Shown here piece after piece: positions 26,305 to 35,148 of a stretch of DNA of 64,000 nt. Both the position numbers and the translations under genes were made by a program. Numbering within the stretch: position 1 is the stretch's first letter; the number at the start of each line of letters is the position of its first letter. Under the pieces are notes generated by a model that was not told the origin of the DNA, did no database searches, and was given only the letters and a program-made list of their open reading frames with translations. The stretch comes from Pseudomonas mangrovi (GTDB lineage: Bacteria; Pseudomonadota; Gammaproteobacteria; Pseudomonadales; Pseudomonadaceae), in NCBI RefSeq assembly GCF_003052585.1, contig NZ_QASN01000021.1:332965-396964 (forward strand), given 5' to 3'.

Positions 26305-27453
26305 ATGTACCGACCGCAGCTGTTTTCCAGTTTCTTTCTCGGCGGCTTCGAATGCTCGACCCAGCGCCGCGCCGACGGCCGTCGCCTGGACCTGCTCGAC
26401 TCCACCGGGCACGCGCGCTGGGCAGCCGCCGACTACGCCCTGCTGCATCAGCGTGGCCTGCATACGGTGCGCGACGGGCTGCGCTGGCATCTGATCGAAA
26501 CCAGCCCCGGCCGCTACGACTGGTCGAGCTTCCTGCCGCTGCTGGAGGCCGCGCGGCGCCAGCGCACCCAGGTGATCTGGGACCTGTGCCACTACGGCTG
26601 GCCGGATGACCTGGACATCTGGCGACCGGCGTTCGTCGAGCGCTTCGCCGCCTTCGCTGCGGCGACCGCGCGCGTGGTTCGCGAGCAGAGCGACGAGGTG
26701 CCGTTCTATGCGCCGATCAACGAGATCTCCTTCTGGGCCTGGGCCGGTGGCGACGAGGCGCGCTTCAACCCGATGGCGCGCGGTCGCGGCTTCGAGCTCA
26801 AGCACCAGCTGATTCGCGCCAGCATCGCCGCGATCGAGGCCGTTCGCGCGGTCGATCCACGTGCGCGTTTCGTCCAGATCGACCCGGCGATTCACGTCCA
26901 TCCGCGCAGCCCGCACCCGGGCGAGCAACGCGCTGCCGAGCACTTCCGCCAGACCCAGTTCGAGGCCTGGGACATGCTCTGCGGCGAGGTCTGGCCCGGA
27001 CTGGGCGGACGTCCCGAGTACCTCGACATCCTCGGCCTGAACTACTACCCGCACAACCAGTGGTACCTGGGCGGCGAGACCATCACACCGGGCAGCGCCG
27101 ACTATCGCCCGCTGCTGGGCATCCTTGGCGAGCTGCACCAGCGCTACCGGCGTCCGATGCTGATTGCCGAAACCGGTGCCGAGGGCGATCTGCGCGCCGA
27201 CTGGCTGCGTTACGTCGGCGAGCAGGTGGGCCTGGCGCTGCAGCGCAACCTGCCGCTGGAAGGCATCTGCCTGTACCCGGTGCTCGACTACCCCGGCTGG
27301 GACAACGACCGCCCCTGCCCGACCGGGCTGTTCGGCTTCGCCGACGAGCAGGGTCAGCGCCCGCTGCACGCCGCGCTGGCCGACGAGCTGCGCCTGCAAC
27401 AGGCGCGCTTCACCGCCGTGGGCCGGCACAGCGCGCCTGCCGACGCCCTATGA
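26305..27453 (+). CDS. GH1-like (clan A) glycoside hydrolase
   Basis: The 382-residue protein is a TIM-barrel glycosidase. The acid/base glutamate sits in FYAPINEISFWAW (about residue 139, equivalent to the TFNEP motif), and the nucleophile is probably in LIAETGAEGD (about 291). Other GH1/GH5-like features are the DGLRWHLIETSPGRYDWSS segment and a tryptophan-rich GYPVLDYPGW-like C-terminal end. No signal peptide is visible, so it is cytoplasmic unless exported otherwise. It starts 32 bases after glf. A role in trimming or transglycosylating the cluster's glycan is inferred; the substrate is unknown. Confidence 0.75.
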   Translation: MYRPQLFSSFFLGGFECSTQRRADGRRLDLLDSTGHARWAAADYALLHQRGLHTVRDGLRWHLIETSPGRYDWSSFLPLLEAARRQRTQVIWDLCHYGWPDDLDIWRPAFVERFAAFAAATARVVREQSDEVPFYAPINEISFWAWAGGDEARFNPMARGRGFELKHQLIRASIAAIEAVRAVDPRARFVQIDPAIHVHPRSPHPGEQRAAEHFRQTQFEAWDMLCGEVWPGLGGRPEYLDILGLNYYPHNQWYLGGETITPGSADYRPLLGILGELHQRYRRPMLIAETGAEGDLRADWLRYVGEQVGLALQRNLPLEGICLYPVLDYPGWDNDRPCPTGLFGFADEQGQRPLHAALADELRLQQARFTAVGRHSAPADAL

Positions 27454-29252
27454 ACGCCCGCGCCGCGCCGCCGCACCTGCAACCACCCGTTCAGCCGAAC
27501 CTGCTGCCGGCCAGTCCCCTGGCGTTTCTCTGGCACTACGTCTGCGCCCGCCCCTGGCACTTCACCGGGCTGTTCCTGCTGATCGTCGGCGCCGCCAGCT
27601 GCGCGGTGGCGGTGCAGTACGGCATGAAGCTGCTGGTCGACGCCATGGCCGCCGGCGCCCGGCTGTGGGCCCAGGTGTGGTTTCCGCTGGCGCTGTTCCT
27701 AGGCCTGATCGTGGTGGAGAACGTCCTCTGGCGCCTGGGCGGCTGGCTCGGTTGCCGCACCGTGGTGGCCAGTTGCGTGGACATCCGAGTCGACCTGTTC
27801 CGCCACCTCACCGGCCACCCGATGCGCTACTTCAACCAGCACTTCGCCGGCGCCCTGGCCAACCGCATCTCGGCCCTCGGTGGCGCGGCGGGGGCGATCT
27901 ATGGCGGCCTGGCCTGGAAGATCCTGCCGCCGGTGGTGGATTTTCTCGGCGCGGTGCTGGTGCTGCTGACCGTCGACTGGCGCATGGCCCTGGCGCTGAT
28001 CGGTTTCGTCCTGCTGGTGGCGGCACTGATCACCGCTTTCGGCGTGCGCGGGCGGACCCGCCACCAGCGCTTTGCCGAGCAGTCGGCACGGGTCGGCGGC
28101 GAGATCGTCGATGCAGTCTCCAACGTCTGGACGATCAAGGCGTTTTCCGCCCGCGAGCGCGAAAGCCAGCGCCTGTCGCGGGAGATCGCCCGCGAGGCGC
28201 AGGCGCAGCGCAGCAGCTGGATGTACCTGGAGAAGGCGCGGGTGCTGCACGACATCTGCCTGACGCTGATGGCCGGCGGCATGCTGGTCTGGGCGATCCA
28301 CCTGTGGCTGGAGGGCAATGTCAGTGCCGGCGACGTGGTGCTGGTCAGCGCGCTGACCTTCCGCATCCTGCATGGCTCGCGCGACCTGGCCCTGGCGCTG
28401 GTCGACAGTACCCAGCAGATCGGCGCCATCGCCGACACCCTGGCGATCATCAACCAGCCGCATGCGCTGGACGATCCGCAGGCGCCGTTGCAGCTTGCCG
28501 AGGGGCGCATCGACATCGAGCGCATTCATTTCGCCTATCCCGAGCGCGATGCGCTGTTCGCCGACTTCAGTCTGCAGATCCCGGCCGGCCAGCGGGTCGG
28601 CATCGTCGGTGCCTCGGGCTCGGGCAAGTCGACCCTGATCAGCCTGCTGCAACGCCTCGACGATGTGCAGGCCGGAAGCATCCGAATCGACGGCCAGGAT
28701 ATCCGCAGCGTGAGCCAGGACAGCCTGCGCGAGAAGATCGCCGTGGTGCCGCAGGAAACCGCGCTGTTCAACCGCAGCATCCTCGAGAACATCCGCTACG
28801 GCCGTCCCGAGGCGAGCGACGAGGAGGTCTATCGCGCCGCCCGCCAGGCATTCTGTGACGCCTTCATCCGCGAGCTGCCCGAGGGTTACCAGACCCTGGT
28901 CGGCGAGCGCGGGGTGATGCTCTCCGGCGGCCAGCGCCAGCGCCTGGGCATCGCGCGCGCTTTTCTCAAGGATGCGCCCATCCTGATCCTCGACGAAGCC
29001 ACCTCGGCGCTGGATACGCAGGCCGAGGCGGAGATCCAGGCCGCGCTGGCGCAGCTGGTGCAGGGCCGCACGGTGCTGGCGGTGGCGCACCGGCTGTCCA
29101 CCTTAGGCGGCTTCGAGCGCATCGTCGTGCTGCAGGACGGTGTCCTCGTCGAGGACGGTCCGCCACAGCTGCTGCTGCGCGGCGACGGCGTGTTCTCGCG
29201 GCTCTGGCGTCTGCAGACCGATGCCGCCACGCCACCGGCCAGTGCGGGTTGA
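27450..29252 (+). CDS. ABC transporter, fused permease and ATPase
   Basis: The 600-residue half-transporter has a six-helix exporter-type membrane domain (about residues 30-330) and a nucleotide-binding domain (about 350-590) with Walker A GASGSGKST, signature LSGGQRQRLGIA, Walker B ILILDEATSALD and switch His in VAHRL. It resembles MsbA/peptide/glycan exporters and would act as a homodimer in the inner membrane. The start overlaps the GH gene (ATGA at 27450). Context suggests export of a galactofuranose-containing glycolipid or oligosaccharide. Confidence 0.88.
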   Translation: MNARAAPPHLQPPVQPNLLPASPLAFLWHYVCARPWHFTGLFLLIVGAASCAVAVQYGMKLLVDAMAAGARLWAQVWFPLALFLGLIVVENVLWRLGGWLGCRTVVASCVDIRVDLFRHLTGHPMRYFNQHFAGALANRISALGGAAGAIYGGLAWKILPPVVDFLGAVLVLLTVDWRMALALIGFVLLVAALITAFGVRGRTRHQRFAEQSARVGGEIVDAVSNVWTIKAFSARERESQRLSREIAREAQAQRSSWMYLEKARVLHDICLTLMAGGMLVWAIHLWLEGNVSAGDVVLVSALTFRILHGSRDLALALVDSTQQIGAIADTLAIINQPHALDDPQAPLQLAEGRIDIERIHFAYPERDALFADFSLQIPAGQRVGIVGASGSGKSTLISLLQRLDDVQAGSIRIDGQDIRSVSQDSLREKIAVVPQETALFNRSILENIRYGRPEASDEEVYRAARQAFCDAFIRELPEGYQTLVGERGVMLSGGQRQRLGIARAFLKDAPILILDEATSALDTQAEAEIQAALAQLVQGRTVLAVAHRLSTLGGFERIVVLQDGVLVEDGPPQLLLRGDGVFSRLWRLQTDAATPPASAG

Positions 29253-29336
29253 ACTCGGCGCCGACTGTGCTTGCCTGAATAGACACCCCAGGGATGATCG
29301 AACCGGTGCGGAGGCGCCGTCGCAGAGGAGAGAGAC

Positions 29337-29552
29337 ATGTCGGATCATCACACCTACAAGAAGATCGAGCTGGTCGGCTCGTCCACCAGCAGCATCGAGG
29401 ACGCCATCAACAACGCGCTCGCCGAGGCCGCCAAGTCGCTGCGCCTGACCGAATGGTTCGAGGTCACCGAGACCCGCGGGCATATCGTCGATGGCAAGGT
29501 GGGTCATTACCAGGTGACCCTGAAGGTGGGCTTCCGCCTCGCCGACAGCTGA
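29337..29552 (+). CDS. Dodecin
   Basis: The 71-residue protein matches the dodecin family, hollow dodecamers that store flavin or CoA: TYKKIELVGSSTSSIEDAIN, the flavin-stacking tryptophan in LTEWFEVTETRGHI and the C-terminal YQVTLKVGFRL. Length is exact for the family. GAGGAGAG precedes the ATG. It is preceded by the ABC exporter (84 bases) but its role is probably independent. Confidence 0.93.
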   Translation: MSDHHTYKKIELVGSSTSSIEDAINNALAEAAKSLRLTEWFEVTETRGHIVDGKVGHYQVTLKVGFRLADS

Positions 29553-29664
29553 TCAGCGAAGCGGCGAACGATCCATTGGCACCCAGGTCTTAATCGGGGC
29601 TCGCGCGCAGCACGTTGCCGAACGCTGACGAGCGAATGTCCGATCTTGCGAAGGAGCGTTGAAG

Positions 29665-29895
29665 ATGAAGAAACGGGTTCTGGGCCTCGCCCTGTCGCTG
29701 TGCTCGCTGTCGGTGTTCGCCGCGGCCAAGCCGTGTGAGGAACTCAAGTCCGAAATCGAAGCGAAGATCCAGGCCAATGGGGCAACCCAGTACACCCTGG
29801 AGATCGTCGACAAGGGCAGCGAGTCGGATTCGGAAATGAAGGTGGTCGGCAGCTGCGACGGAGGCACCAAGGAGATCGTCTACAAGCGCGGCTGA
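29665..29895 (+). CDS. Periplasmic DUF1161 protein
   Basis: The 76-residue product has a signal peptide (MKKRVLGLALSLCSLSVFAAA) and a mature domain of about 55 residues with two cysteines, KPCEELKSEIEAKI and VVGSCDGGTKEIVYK, which fits DUF1161. The pattern with C-E-E-L and G-S-C-x-G is typical and the cysteines probably form a disulfide. AAGGAG precedes the ATG at 29665; a TTG two codons upstream was rejected. Function is unknown. Confidence 0.78.
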   Translation: MKKRVLGLALSLCSLSVFAAAKPCEELKSEIEAKIQANGATQYTLEIVDKGSESDSEMKVVGSCDGGTKEIVYKRG

Positions 29896-29940
29896 GCACT
29901 CTGCGGGCTGACCATCCGTCGGGCCCAGGCACTGAAGCAA

Positions 29941-29978
29941 CGGCCCCGTCCAGGCAACTGGTCGGGGCCGTCGTGTTT
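29941..29978 (+). terminator. Terminator after the DUF1161 gene
   Basis: CGGCCCCG (29941-29948) and CGGGGCCG (29963-29970) form an 8-bp GC-rich stem, followed by TCGTGTTTT. It is 45 bases after the stop and is a good intrinsic terminator. Confidence 0.75.
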
Positions 29979-30141
29979 TCGCCCGGCAGGCATGCCGATG
30001 AGCGGCATGGAGCAGCGACCTTGGCCGAATTTCCTCGTGGGTCGCCGGCGACTATGCTGGCGCAGATTGCTGCGCGCGGTACTGATACCATATTGACATC
30101 AATATTTTGGCGCTCTACTCGCGGCGCCCGATCTGGAGTCC

Positions 30142-33039
30142 TTGCAGTTGGCGGAACACCGTACCCAAGGGCTGCGCCAATGGATCTGGCGAGCTTTCGT
30201 GCAGAGCGCGCTGATTCCGCTGGTACTGGTGGAAACGGTGCTGATCGCCGTCTACCTGTTGGCCAACGGGGCGATACGCGATGCGCAGATCGATCACCTG
30301 CGCGAGGTGGCGTTGTTCGATCTGCAGGCCGCGGCGCGCCAGGAGGCACGCAGCATCGATCAACAGCTGCAACAGGTCGGCGAGCTGGCAGAGCTGTATC
30401 GCAACCTGACCCGCGAGGCGCTGCTGGCGACCACGCCGGCGCCTCCCCTGCCAGCGCTGGCACTGACCCCGGACGGGGTGCGTCACAGCCCGAAGGATGA
30501 CGGCGGCAGCGCGGTGTTCTACGCCAATTCGACCCGCGCCGACCGCCATGATCTGGACAAGGTGGCGCGGATGCGCGCGCTGGACCCGCTGATGCGCCAG
30601 ATCACCGAGCGCAATCCGCTGGTGGCCAGCATCTACTTCAACAGCTGGGACAGCTACAACCACATCTACCCGTGGTTCTTCACCCCCGACCAGTACCCCC
30701 GCGACATGGTCATCCCCGACTACAACTTCTATTACCTGGCCGACGCGGAACACAACCCTGGCCGCGGGCCGGTGTGGACCGACGTCTACCTCGATCCGGC
30801 CGGACACGGCTGGATGATGTCGGTGATCGCACCGGTCTACCGCGAGGACTTCCTCGAAGGTGTGGTCGGCCTGGACATCACCGTGGGCGGGCTGCTCGAA
30901 CAGATCGGCCGGCTGCAGGTGCCCTGGGACGGCTACGCGGTGCTGGTCAGCGACGAGCTTAACATCATGGCGCTGCCCGAACCCGGCGAGGCCGATTTCG
31001 GCCTCAACGAGCTGACCAGGCATTCCTACGACGAGGCGATCCGCCGCGAGCTGTTCAAACCGGAAGACTTCAACCTCGCCCGCCATGCCCAGACCAGCGC
31101 ACTGGCGCAGGCCATGGGTCAGGATGACCAGGGCGTGCTGGCCCTGGAGCTGGGCGGCCGCCAGCGTCTGCTGGCCTGGACCACCATCGAGCAGACCGGC
31201 TGGCATCTGCTCACGGTGGTGGACGAGGAGCAGGTATTTGCCCGCACCGAAGCGCTGGCCGAGCACTTCAAGCGCATCGGCTATCTGCTGATTGCCGGCC
31301 TGGTGCTGTTCTATGCAGTGTTCTTCGGCGTGATGTGGCTGCGCGCGCGGCGTCTCAGCGACCGGCTGACCAGACCCATCGCCGGCATCTCGCAGATGAT
31401 GGAAGAGATCGGTCGCGGGCACTGGCGCCCCGAGCCGGTAGCCTCGGAGATCGACGAGCTGGCACGGATGGCCAGCGATACATCGGCCATGGGCGTGCAC
31501 CTGGAGCAGAGCGAGGCGCACCGCCGCGAGGTGCAGGAACGTCTCGAACTGGTCCTGGAAAGCGCCACCGAGAGCCTCTGGGAGCGCGACCTGGGCAGCG
31601 GCACGCTGCGCCTGCGCGGTCGCTTCTGCAAACGTTTCGGCCTGCCCACGGAGCAGATCGACGAAGCCGGCTTCCTGGCCCGGGTACACCCCGAGGACCT
31701 GCCGCGCATCCACCTCGCCCGGGAGCGCGTACAGCAAGGCGCGGATACCTATTACGCCAGTGAATTCCGTTTCGCCGACAGCGCCGGGCGCTACCACTGG
31801 CTGCTCAGTCGCGGGCGGGTGCTGGAGCGCGATCCGCACAGCGGCGCCGCCACCCTGATGGCCGGCACTCACGTGGACATCGATGCTCTCAAGCAGACCG
31901 AAGCCGACCTGCGCCACGCCACCCTGGAGGCGCAGCTCGCCAGCCAGGCCAAGTCCCGCTTCATCTCCAGCATCAGCCACGAACTGCGTACGCCGCTGAA
32001 CGCCATTCACGGCTTCGCCCAGCTGATGATCATGGAGCGCGAGGAGCACGGCCGCCGCGACGGCGACGATCATCTCGACGAGATACTCCTGGCCAGCCGG
32101 CACCTCGACCAGTTGGTCGCCGACCTGCTCGAATGGTCGAGCATCCAGGCCGAGAAGCCGCGCCTGCAGCTGCAGCCGGTGGTGGTGCGCCAGGTGATGC
32201 TGGAGTGCGCCGAGCTGGTCGAGCCGGAGGTGCGGCTCAAGGGCCTCAAGCTCAATCTCGACCTGCCCGAGGACGACCTGCGGGTGCCGGCCGATCCGCG
32301 ACGCCTGCGCCAGGTGCTGCTCAATCTGTTGTCCAACGCCATCAAGTACAACACCCCCAAGGGCCATGTGACCCTCAGCTACCAGGTGGCGGCGGGCTAC
32401 ATCCGCCTGCTGGTGGAGGACACCGGCCTGGGCATCGCGCCCGAGCTGCAGGGTCAGCTGTTCGAGCCCTTCCAGCGCCTGGGCCGGGAGAACACCACGA
32501 TCCAGGGCACCGGTATCGGTCTGTCGCTGTGTCGCGAGTTCGCCACCTTGATGAACGGCCGCATGGGCCTGCATAGCGAAGCGGGGATCGGCAGCAGCTT
32601 CTGGATCGAACTGCCGCTGTGGCGCGAGGGCATGCATTCGGCGACGGAAGCGGCACTCGATCAGCTGCCGCGGATCTTCTACGCCGAGGACAACCCGGCC
32701 AGCCAGTTCCTGGTGCGCAAGGCGCTCGCCGATCTGGCCGCCGTACAGGTGGCCGGTGACGGACGAACCGCCCTGGAACAGGTACTGGCCGACCCGCCGG
32801 CACTGCTGCTGCTCGACCTCAACCTGCCGGGCATCGATGGCGAGGACGTGCTGCGCCAGCTGCGCGCGAACCCTGCGACCCGGCATCTGCCGGTGATAGT
32901 GCTGAGCGCGGTGGCCGACGTGCGCCGGATCGCCGGGCTGGATTGCCAGGCCAAGCTGGCCAAGCCGATCAACCTGGAGCAACTGCGCGCGCTGGTGACG
33001 GCGGCGCTGGCCAGACACGGCGCCGCCGACGAGCCCTGA
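30142..33039 (+). CDS. Hybrid sensor histidine kinase with Cache, HAMP, PAS and receiver domains
   Basis: The 965-residue membrane sensor has a first membrane helix (about 18-40), a large periplasmic double-Cache-type domain (45-370), a second helix (378-400), HAMP (400-455), a PAS_3-type domain (466-580), HisKA with the phospho-acceptor in ISHELRTPLNAIHG (His about 613), an ATPase domain with NLLSNAIKYN (about 727) and GTGIGLSLC, and a C-terminal receiver with the acceptor Asp in LLLLDLNLPGIDGED (about 892). No ATG fits: a TTG at 30142 (or 30148, better spaced from GGAG) is the best start. No separate response regulator is nearby, so output partners are encoded elsewhere. Confidence 0.88.
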   Translation: MQLAEHRTQGLRQWIWRAFVQSALIPLVLVETVLIAVYLLANGAIRDAQIDHLREVALFDLQAAARQEARSIDQQLQQVGELAELYRNLTREALLATTPAPPLPALALTPDGVRHSPKDDGGSAVFYANSTRADRHDLDKVARMRALDPLMRQITERNPLVASIYFNSWDSYNHIYPWFFTPDQYPRDMVIPDYNFYYLADAEHNPGRGPVWTDVYLDPAGHGWMMSVIAPVYREDFLEGVVGLDITVGGLLEQIGRLQVPWDGYAVLVSDELNIMALPEPGEADFGLNELTRHSYDEAIRRELFKPEDFNLARHAQTSALAQAMGQDDQGVLALELGGRQRLLAWTTIEQTGWHLLTVVDEEQVFARTEALAEHFKRIGYLLIAGLVLFYAVFFGVMWLRARRLSDRLTRPIAGISQMMEEIGRGHWRPEPVASEIDELARMASDTSAMGVHLEQSEAHRREVQERLELVLESATESLWERDLGSGTLRLRGRFCKRFGLPTEQIDEAGFLARVHPEDLPRIHLARERVQQGADTYYASEFRFADSAGRYHWLLSRGRVLERDPHSGAATLMAGTHVDIDALKQTEADLRHATLEAQLASQAKSRFISSISHELRTPLNAIHGFAQLMIMEREEHGRRDGDDHLDEILLASRHLDQLVADLLEWSSIQAEKPRLQLQPVVVRQVMLECAELVEPEVRLKGLKLNLDLPEDDLRVPADPRRLRQVLLNLLSNAIKYNTPKGHVTLSYQVAAGYIRLLVEDTGLGIAPELQGQLFEPFQRLGRENTTIQGTGIGLSLCREFATLMNGRMGLHSEAGIGSSFWIELPLWREGMHSATEAALDQLPRIFYAEDNPASQFLVRKALADLAAVQVAGDGRTALEQVLADPPALLLLDLNLPGIDGEDVLRQLRANPATRHLPVIVLSAVADVRRIAGLDCQAKLAKPINLEQLRALVTAALARHGAADEP

Positions 33040-33078
33040 GTCGACGACGGATCGCAGGCGCGCGCCGACGACAGCCTT

Positions 33079-33087
33079 TGTTATACT
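33079..33087 (+). promoter_or_regulatory. purE: Candidate extended -10 promoter of purE leader
   Basis: TGTTATACT at 33079-33087 is a strong extended -10 element (TGnTATACT). A good -35 box is not evident, which is normal for extended -10 promoters. It would start a leader of roughly 110 bases before purE that contains the hairpin and small ORF described next. Confidence 0.55.
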
Positions 33088-33129
33088 GCGCGCCCTCTGC
33101 GCCCGCCGGTCGGCGAGCCTGAGCCCAAC

Positions 33130-33207
33130 ATGACAAGCCACGCCCGCTCGCGTGGCTTGTTGTTTTTTGTCGCGCCAACGGCGCCGCAACAAGAGGCAAG
33201 ACGATGA
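33130..33207 (+). CDS. 25-codon upstream ORF in the purE leader
   Basis: An ATG at 33130 opens a 25-residue reading frame (MTSHARSRGLLFFVAPTAPQ then QEARR) that stops at TGA 33205-33207, overlapping the purE ATG (ATGA at 33204). It spans the whole terminator-like hairpin. It may be a leader peptide whose translation affects hairpin folding and couples translation to purE, or it may be accidental. No clear Shine-Dalgarno precedes it, so confidence is low. Confidence 0.35.
   Translation: MTSHARSRGLLFFVAPTAPQQEARR
33133..33169 (+). terminator. purE: Terminator-like hairpin in the purE 5' leader (attenuator)
   Basis: ACAAGCCACGC (33133-33143) and GCGTGGCTTGT (33150-33160) form a perfect 11-bp stem with a 6-base loop, followed by TGTTTTTTG. 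This is the strongest intrinsic terminator in the window, but it lies between a good promoter (33079) and purE (33204), with only 35 bases left for another promoter. It therefore looks like an attenuator rather than only the end of the kinase transcript. Confidence 0.65.
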
Positions 33208-33692
33208 GCGCACTGGTAGGCGTGATCATGGGCTCCAAGTCCGACTGGAGCACCCTGAGCCACACCGTGGAGATGCTCGACAAGCTCGGCATCCCCCACG
33301 AAGTGAAGGTGGTTTCCGCGCACCGCACTCCCGACCTGCTGTTCCAGTACGCCGAAACGGCCGAGGAACGCGGCATCCAGGTGATCATCGCCGGCGCCGG
33401 TGGCGCGGCCCATCTGCCGGGCATGTGCGCGGCCAAGACCCACCTGCCGGTGCTCGGCGTGCCGGTGCAGTCGTCGATGCTGTCGGGCGTCGACTCGCTG
33501 CTGTCGATCGTGCAGATGCCGGCCGGCATCCCGGTCGCCACCCTGGCCATCGGCAAGGCCGGTGCGATCAACGCGGCGCTGCTGGCGGCGAGCATCCTCG
33601 GCCACCAGCACCCGCAGTTCCACGCCGCACTCAAGCAGTTCCGCCAGGAGCAGACCGAGACCGTGCTGGACAACCCGGACCCGCGCGGCTGA
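33204..33692 (+). CDS. purE: N5-carboxyaminoimidazole ribonucleotide mutase
   Basis: The 162-residue enzyme moves the carboxyl group from N5-CAIR to C4, giving CAIR in purine synthesis. The family start VGVIMGSKSDW, VVSAHRTPDLLFQYA, the glycine-rich IAGAGGAAHLPGM and the C-terminal GAINAALLAASIL are all present. AAGAGG precedes the ATG. It is coupled to purK, 31 bases downstream, as in most proteobacteria. Confidence 0.97.
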   Translation: MSALVGVIMGSKSDWSTLSHTVEMLDKLGIPHEVKVVSAHRTPDLLFQYAETAEERGIQVIIAGAGGAAHLPGMCAAKTHLPVLGVPVQSSMLSGVDSLLSIVQMPAGIPVATLAIGKAGAINAALLAASILGHQHPQFHAALKQFRQEQTETVLDNPDPRG

Positions 33693-33723
33693 GTGCCGCT
33701 GGCTCGCAGAGAGGACTGAACAG

Positions 33724-34806
33724 ATGAAGATCGGTGTCATCGGTGGCGGCCAGTTGGGTCGCATGCTGGCCCTGGCGGGCACTCCGCTGGGAATGAACTT
33801 CGCCTTTCTCGACCCGGCCCCGGACGCCTGCGCCCAGGCACTGGGCGAGCATATCCGCGCCGACTACGGCGATCAGGATCATCTGCGCCAGCTGGCCGAC
33901 GAAGTCGACCTGGTGACCTTCGAATTCGAGAGCGTACCGGCCGAGACCGTGGCCTTCCTCTCCCAGTTCGTCCCGGTCTATCCGGGCGCCGAGTCGCTGC
34001 GCATTGCCCGCGACCGCTGGTTCGAGAAGTCCATGTTCCGCGAGCTGGGCATTCCCACCCCCGAGTTCGCCGACATCCAGTCGCAGGCCGATCTCGACGC
34101 CGCAGTCGCCGCCATCGGCCTGCCGGCGGTACTCAAGACCCGCACCCTGGGCTACGACGGCAAGGGCCAGAAGGTCCTGCGGCAGCCTGCCGACGTGGCC
34201 GGCGCCTTTGCCGAGCTGGGCAGCGTGCCCTGCATCCTCGAAGGCTTCGTGCCCTTCAGCGGCGAAGTCTCGCTGGTCGCCGTGCGCGGCCGCGACGGCG
34301 AGACGCGCTTCTACCCGCTGGTGCACAACACCCATGTCGGCGGCATCCTCGAGCTGTCCATCGCCAGCAGCGCACATCCCCTGCAGGCGCTGGCCGAAGA
34401 CTACGTCGGCCGGGTACTGCAGAAGCTCGACTACGTCGGCGTGCTGGCCTTCGAGTTCTTCGAGGTCGACGGCGGGCTGAAGGCCAACGAGATCGCGCCG
34501 CGGGTGCACAACTCCGGGCACTGGACCATCGAAGGCGCCGAGTGCAGCCAGTTCGAGAACCACCTGCGCGCCGTCGCCGGCCTGCCGCTGGGCTCGACCG
34601 CCAAGGTCGGCGAGAGCGCCATGCTCAACTTCATCGGTGACGTGCCGGCAGTGGACAAGGTCATCGCCATCGCCGACTGCCACCTGCACCACTACGGCAA
34701 GGCCTTCAAGGTCGGCCGCAAGGTCGGTCATGCCACCTTGCGCTGCGCCGACCGCGCCCGCCTGGATGCACGCATCGCCGAGGTGCGGGCACTGATCGGC
34801 AACTGA
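33724..34806 (+). CDS. purK: 5-(carboxyamino)imidazole ribonucleotide synthase
   Basis: The 360-residue ATP-grasp enzyme makes N5-CAIR from AIR, bicarbonate and ATP. The start MKIGVIGGGQLGRMLALAGT, the ATP-grasp loop KTRTLGYDGKGQKVL and NEIAPRVHNSGHWTIEGA are diagnostic. The ATG at 33724 has GAGAGGA upstream; a longer in-frame extension inside purE was rejected. It forms the purEK operon with the preceding gene. Confidence 0.97.
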   Translation: MKIGVIGGGQLGRMLALAGTPLGMNFAFLDPAPDACAQALGEHIRADYGDQDHLRQLADEVDLVTFEFESVPAETVAFLSQFVPVYPGAESLRIARDRWFEKSMFRELGIPTPEFADIQSQADLDAAVAAIGLPAVLKTRTLGYDGKGQKVLRQPADVAGAFAELGSVPCILEGFVPFSGEVSLVAVRGRDGETRFYPLVHNTHVGGILELSIASSAHPLQALAEDYVGRVLQKLDYVGVLAFEFFEVDGGLKANEIAPRVHNSGHWTIEGAECSQFENHLRAVAGLPLGSTAKVGESAMLNFIGDVPAVDKVIAIADCHLHHYGKAFKVGRKVGHATLRCADRARLDARIAEVRALIGN

Positions 34807-34878
34807 TTTTCAGAACCGCTCCGCCGAGGGCCTGTCTCAAGGCGTGGCATAAGCCGTCAACGGAGCGAGGAAAACTGC

Positions 34879-35127
34879 ATGGGTATCATCGGAACCATCT
34901 TCATCGGCCTGCTGGTCGGCCTGGTCGCGCGCTTTCTCAAGCCGGGCAACGACGCCATGGGCTGGATCATGACCATCCTGCTGGGTATCGGCGGCTCGCT
35001 GCTGGCGACCTACGGTGGCCAGGCGCTCGGTCTCTACGAAGCCGACGAGGCCGCCGGGTTCATCGGTGCGGTGATCGGCGCGATCATCCTGCTGGTCATC
35101 TACGGGCTGGTCAGCAAGAAGAAATAA
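34879..35127 (+). CDS. GlsB/YeaQ/YmgE-family membrane protein
   Basis: The 82-residue protein has three hydrophobic helices with the transglycosylase-associated (GlsB/YeaQ/YmgE) pattern: GIIGTIFIGLLVGLVARFLKPG, GWIMTILLGIGGSLLATYGG and GFIGAVIGAIILLVIYGLV. These small inner-membrane proteins are often stress-induced and their exact role is unknown. GGAGCGAGGAAA precedes the ATG. It lies 72 bases after purK. Confidence 0.88.
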   Translation: MGIIGTIFIGLLVGLVARFLKPGNDAMGWIMTILLGIGGSLLATYGGQALGLYEADEAAGFIGAVIGAIILLVIYGLVSKKK

Positions 35128-35148
35128 CGCCCCGCTCGCGAGCCACTC

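Noticed and set aside
30115..33213. A 1032-codon open frame on the minus strand
   Set aside because: It is antisense to the hybrid histidine kinase and consists of glutamine/leucine/alanine-rich sequence expected from the shadow of a GC-rich gene.
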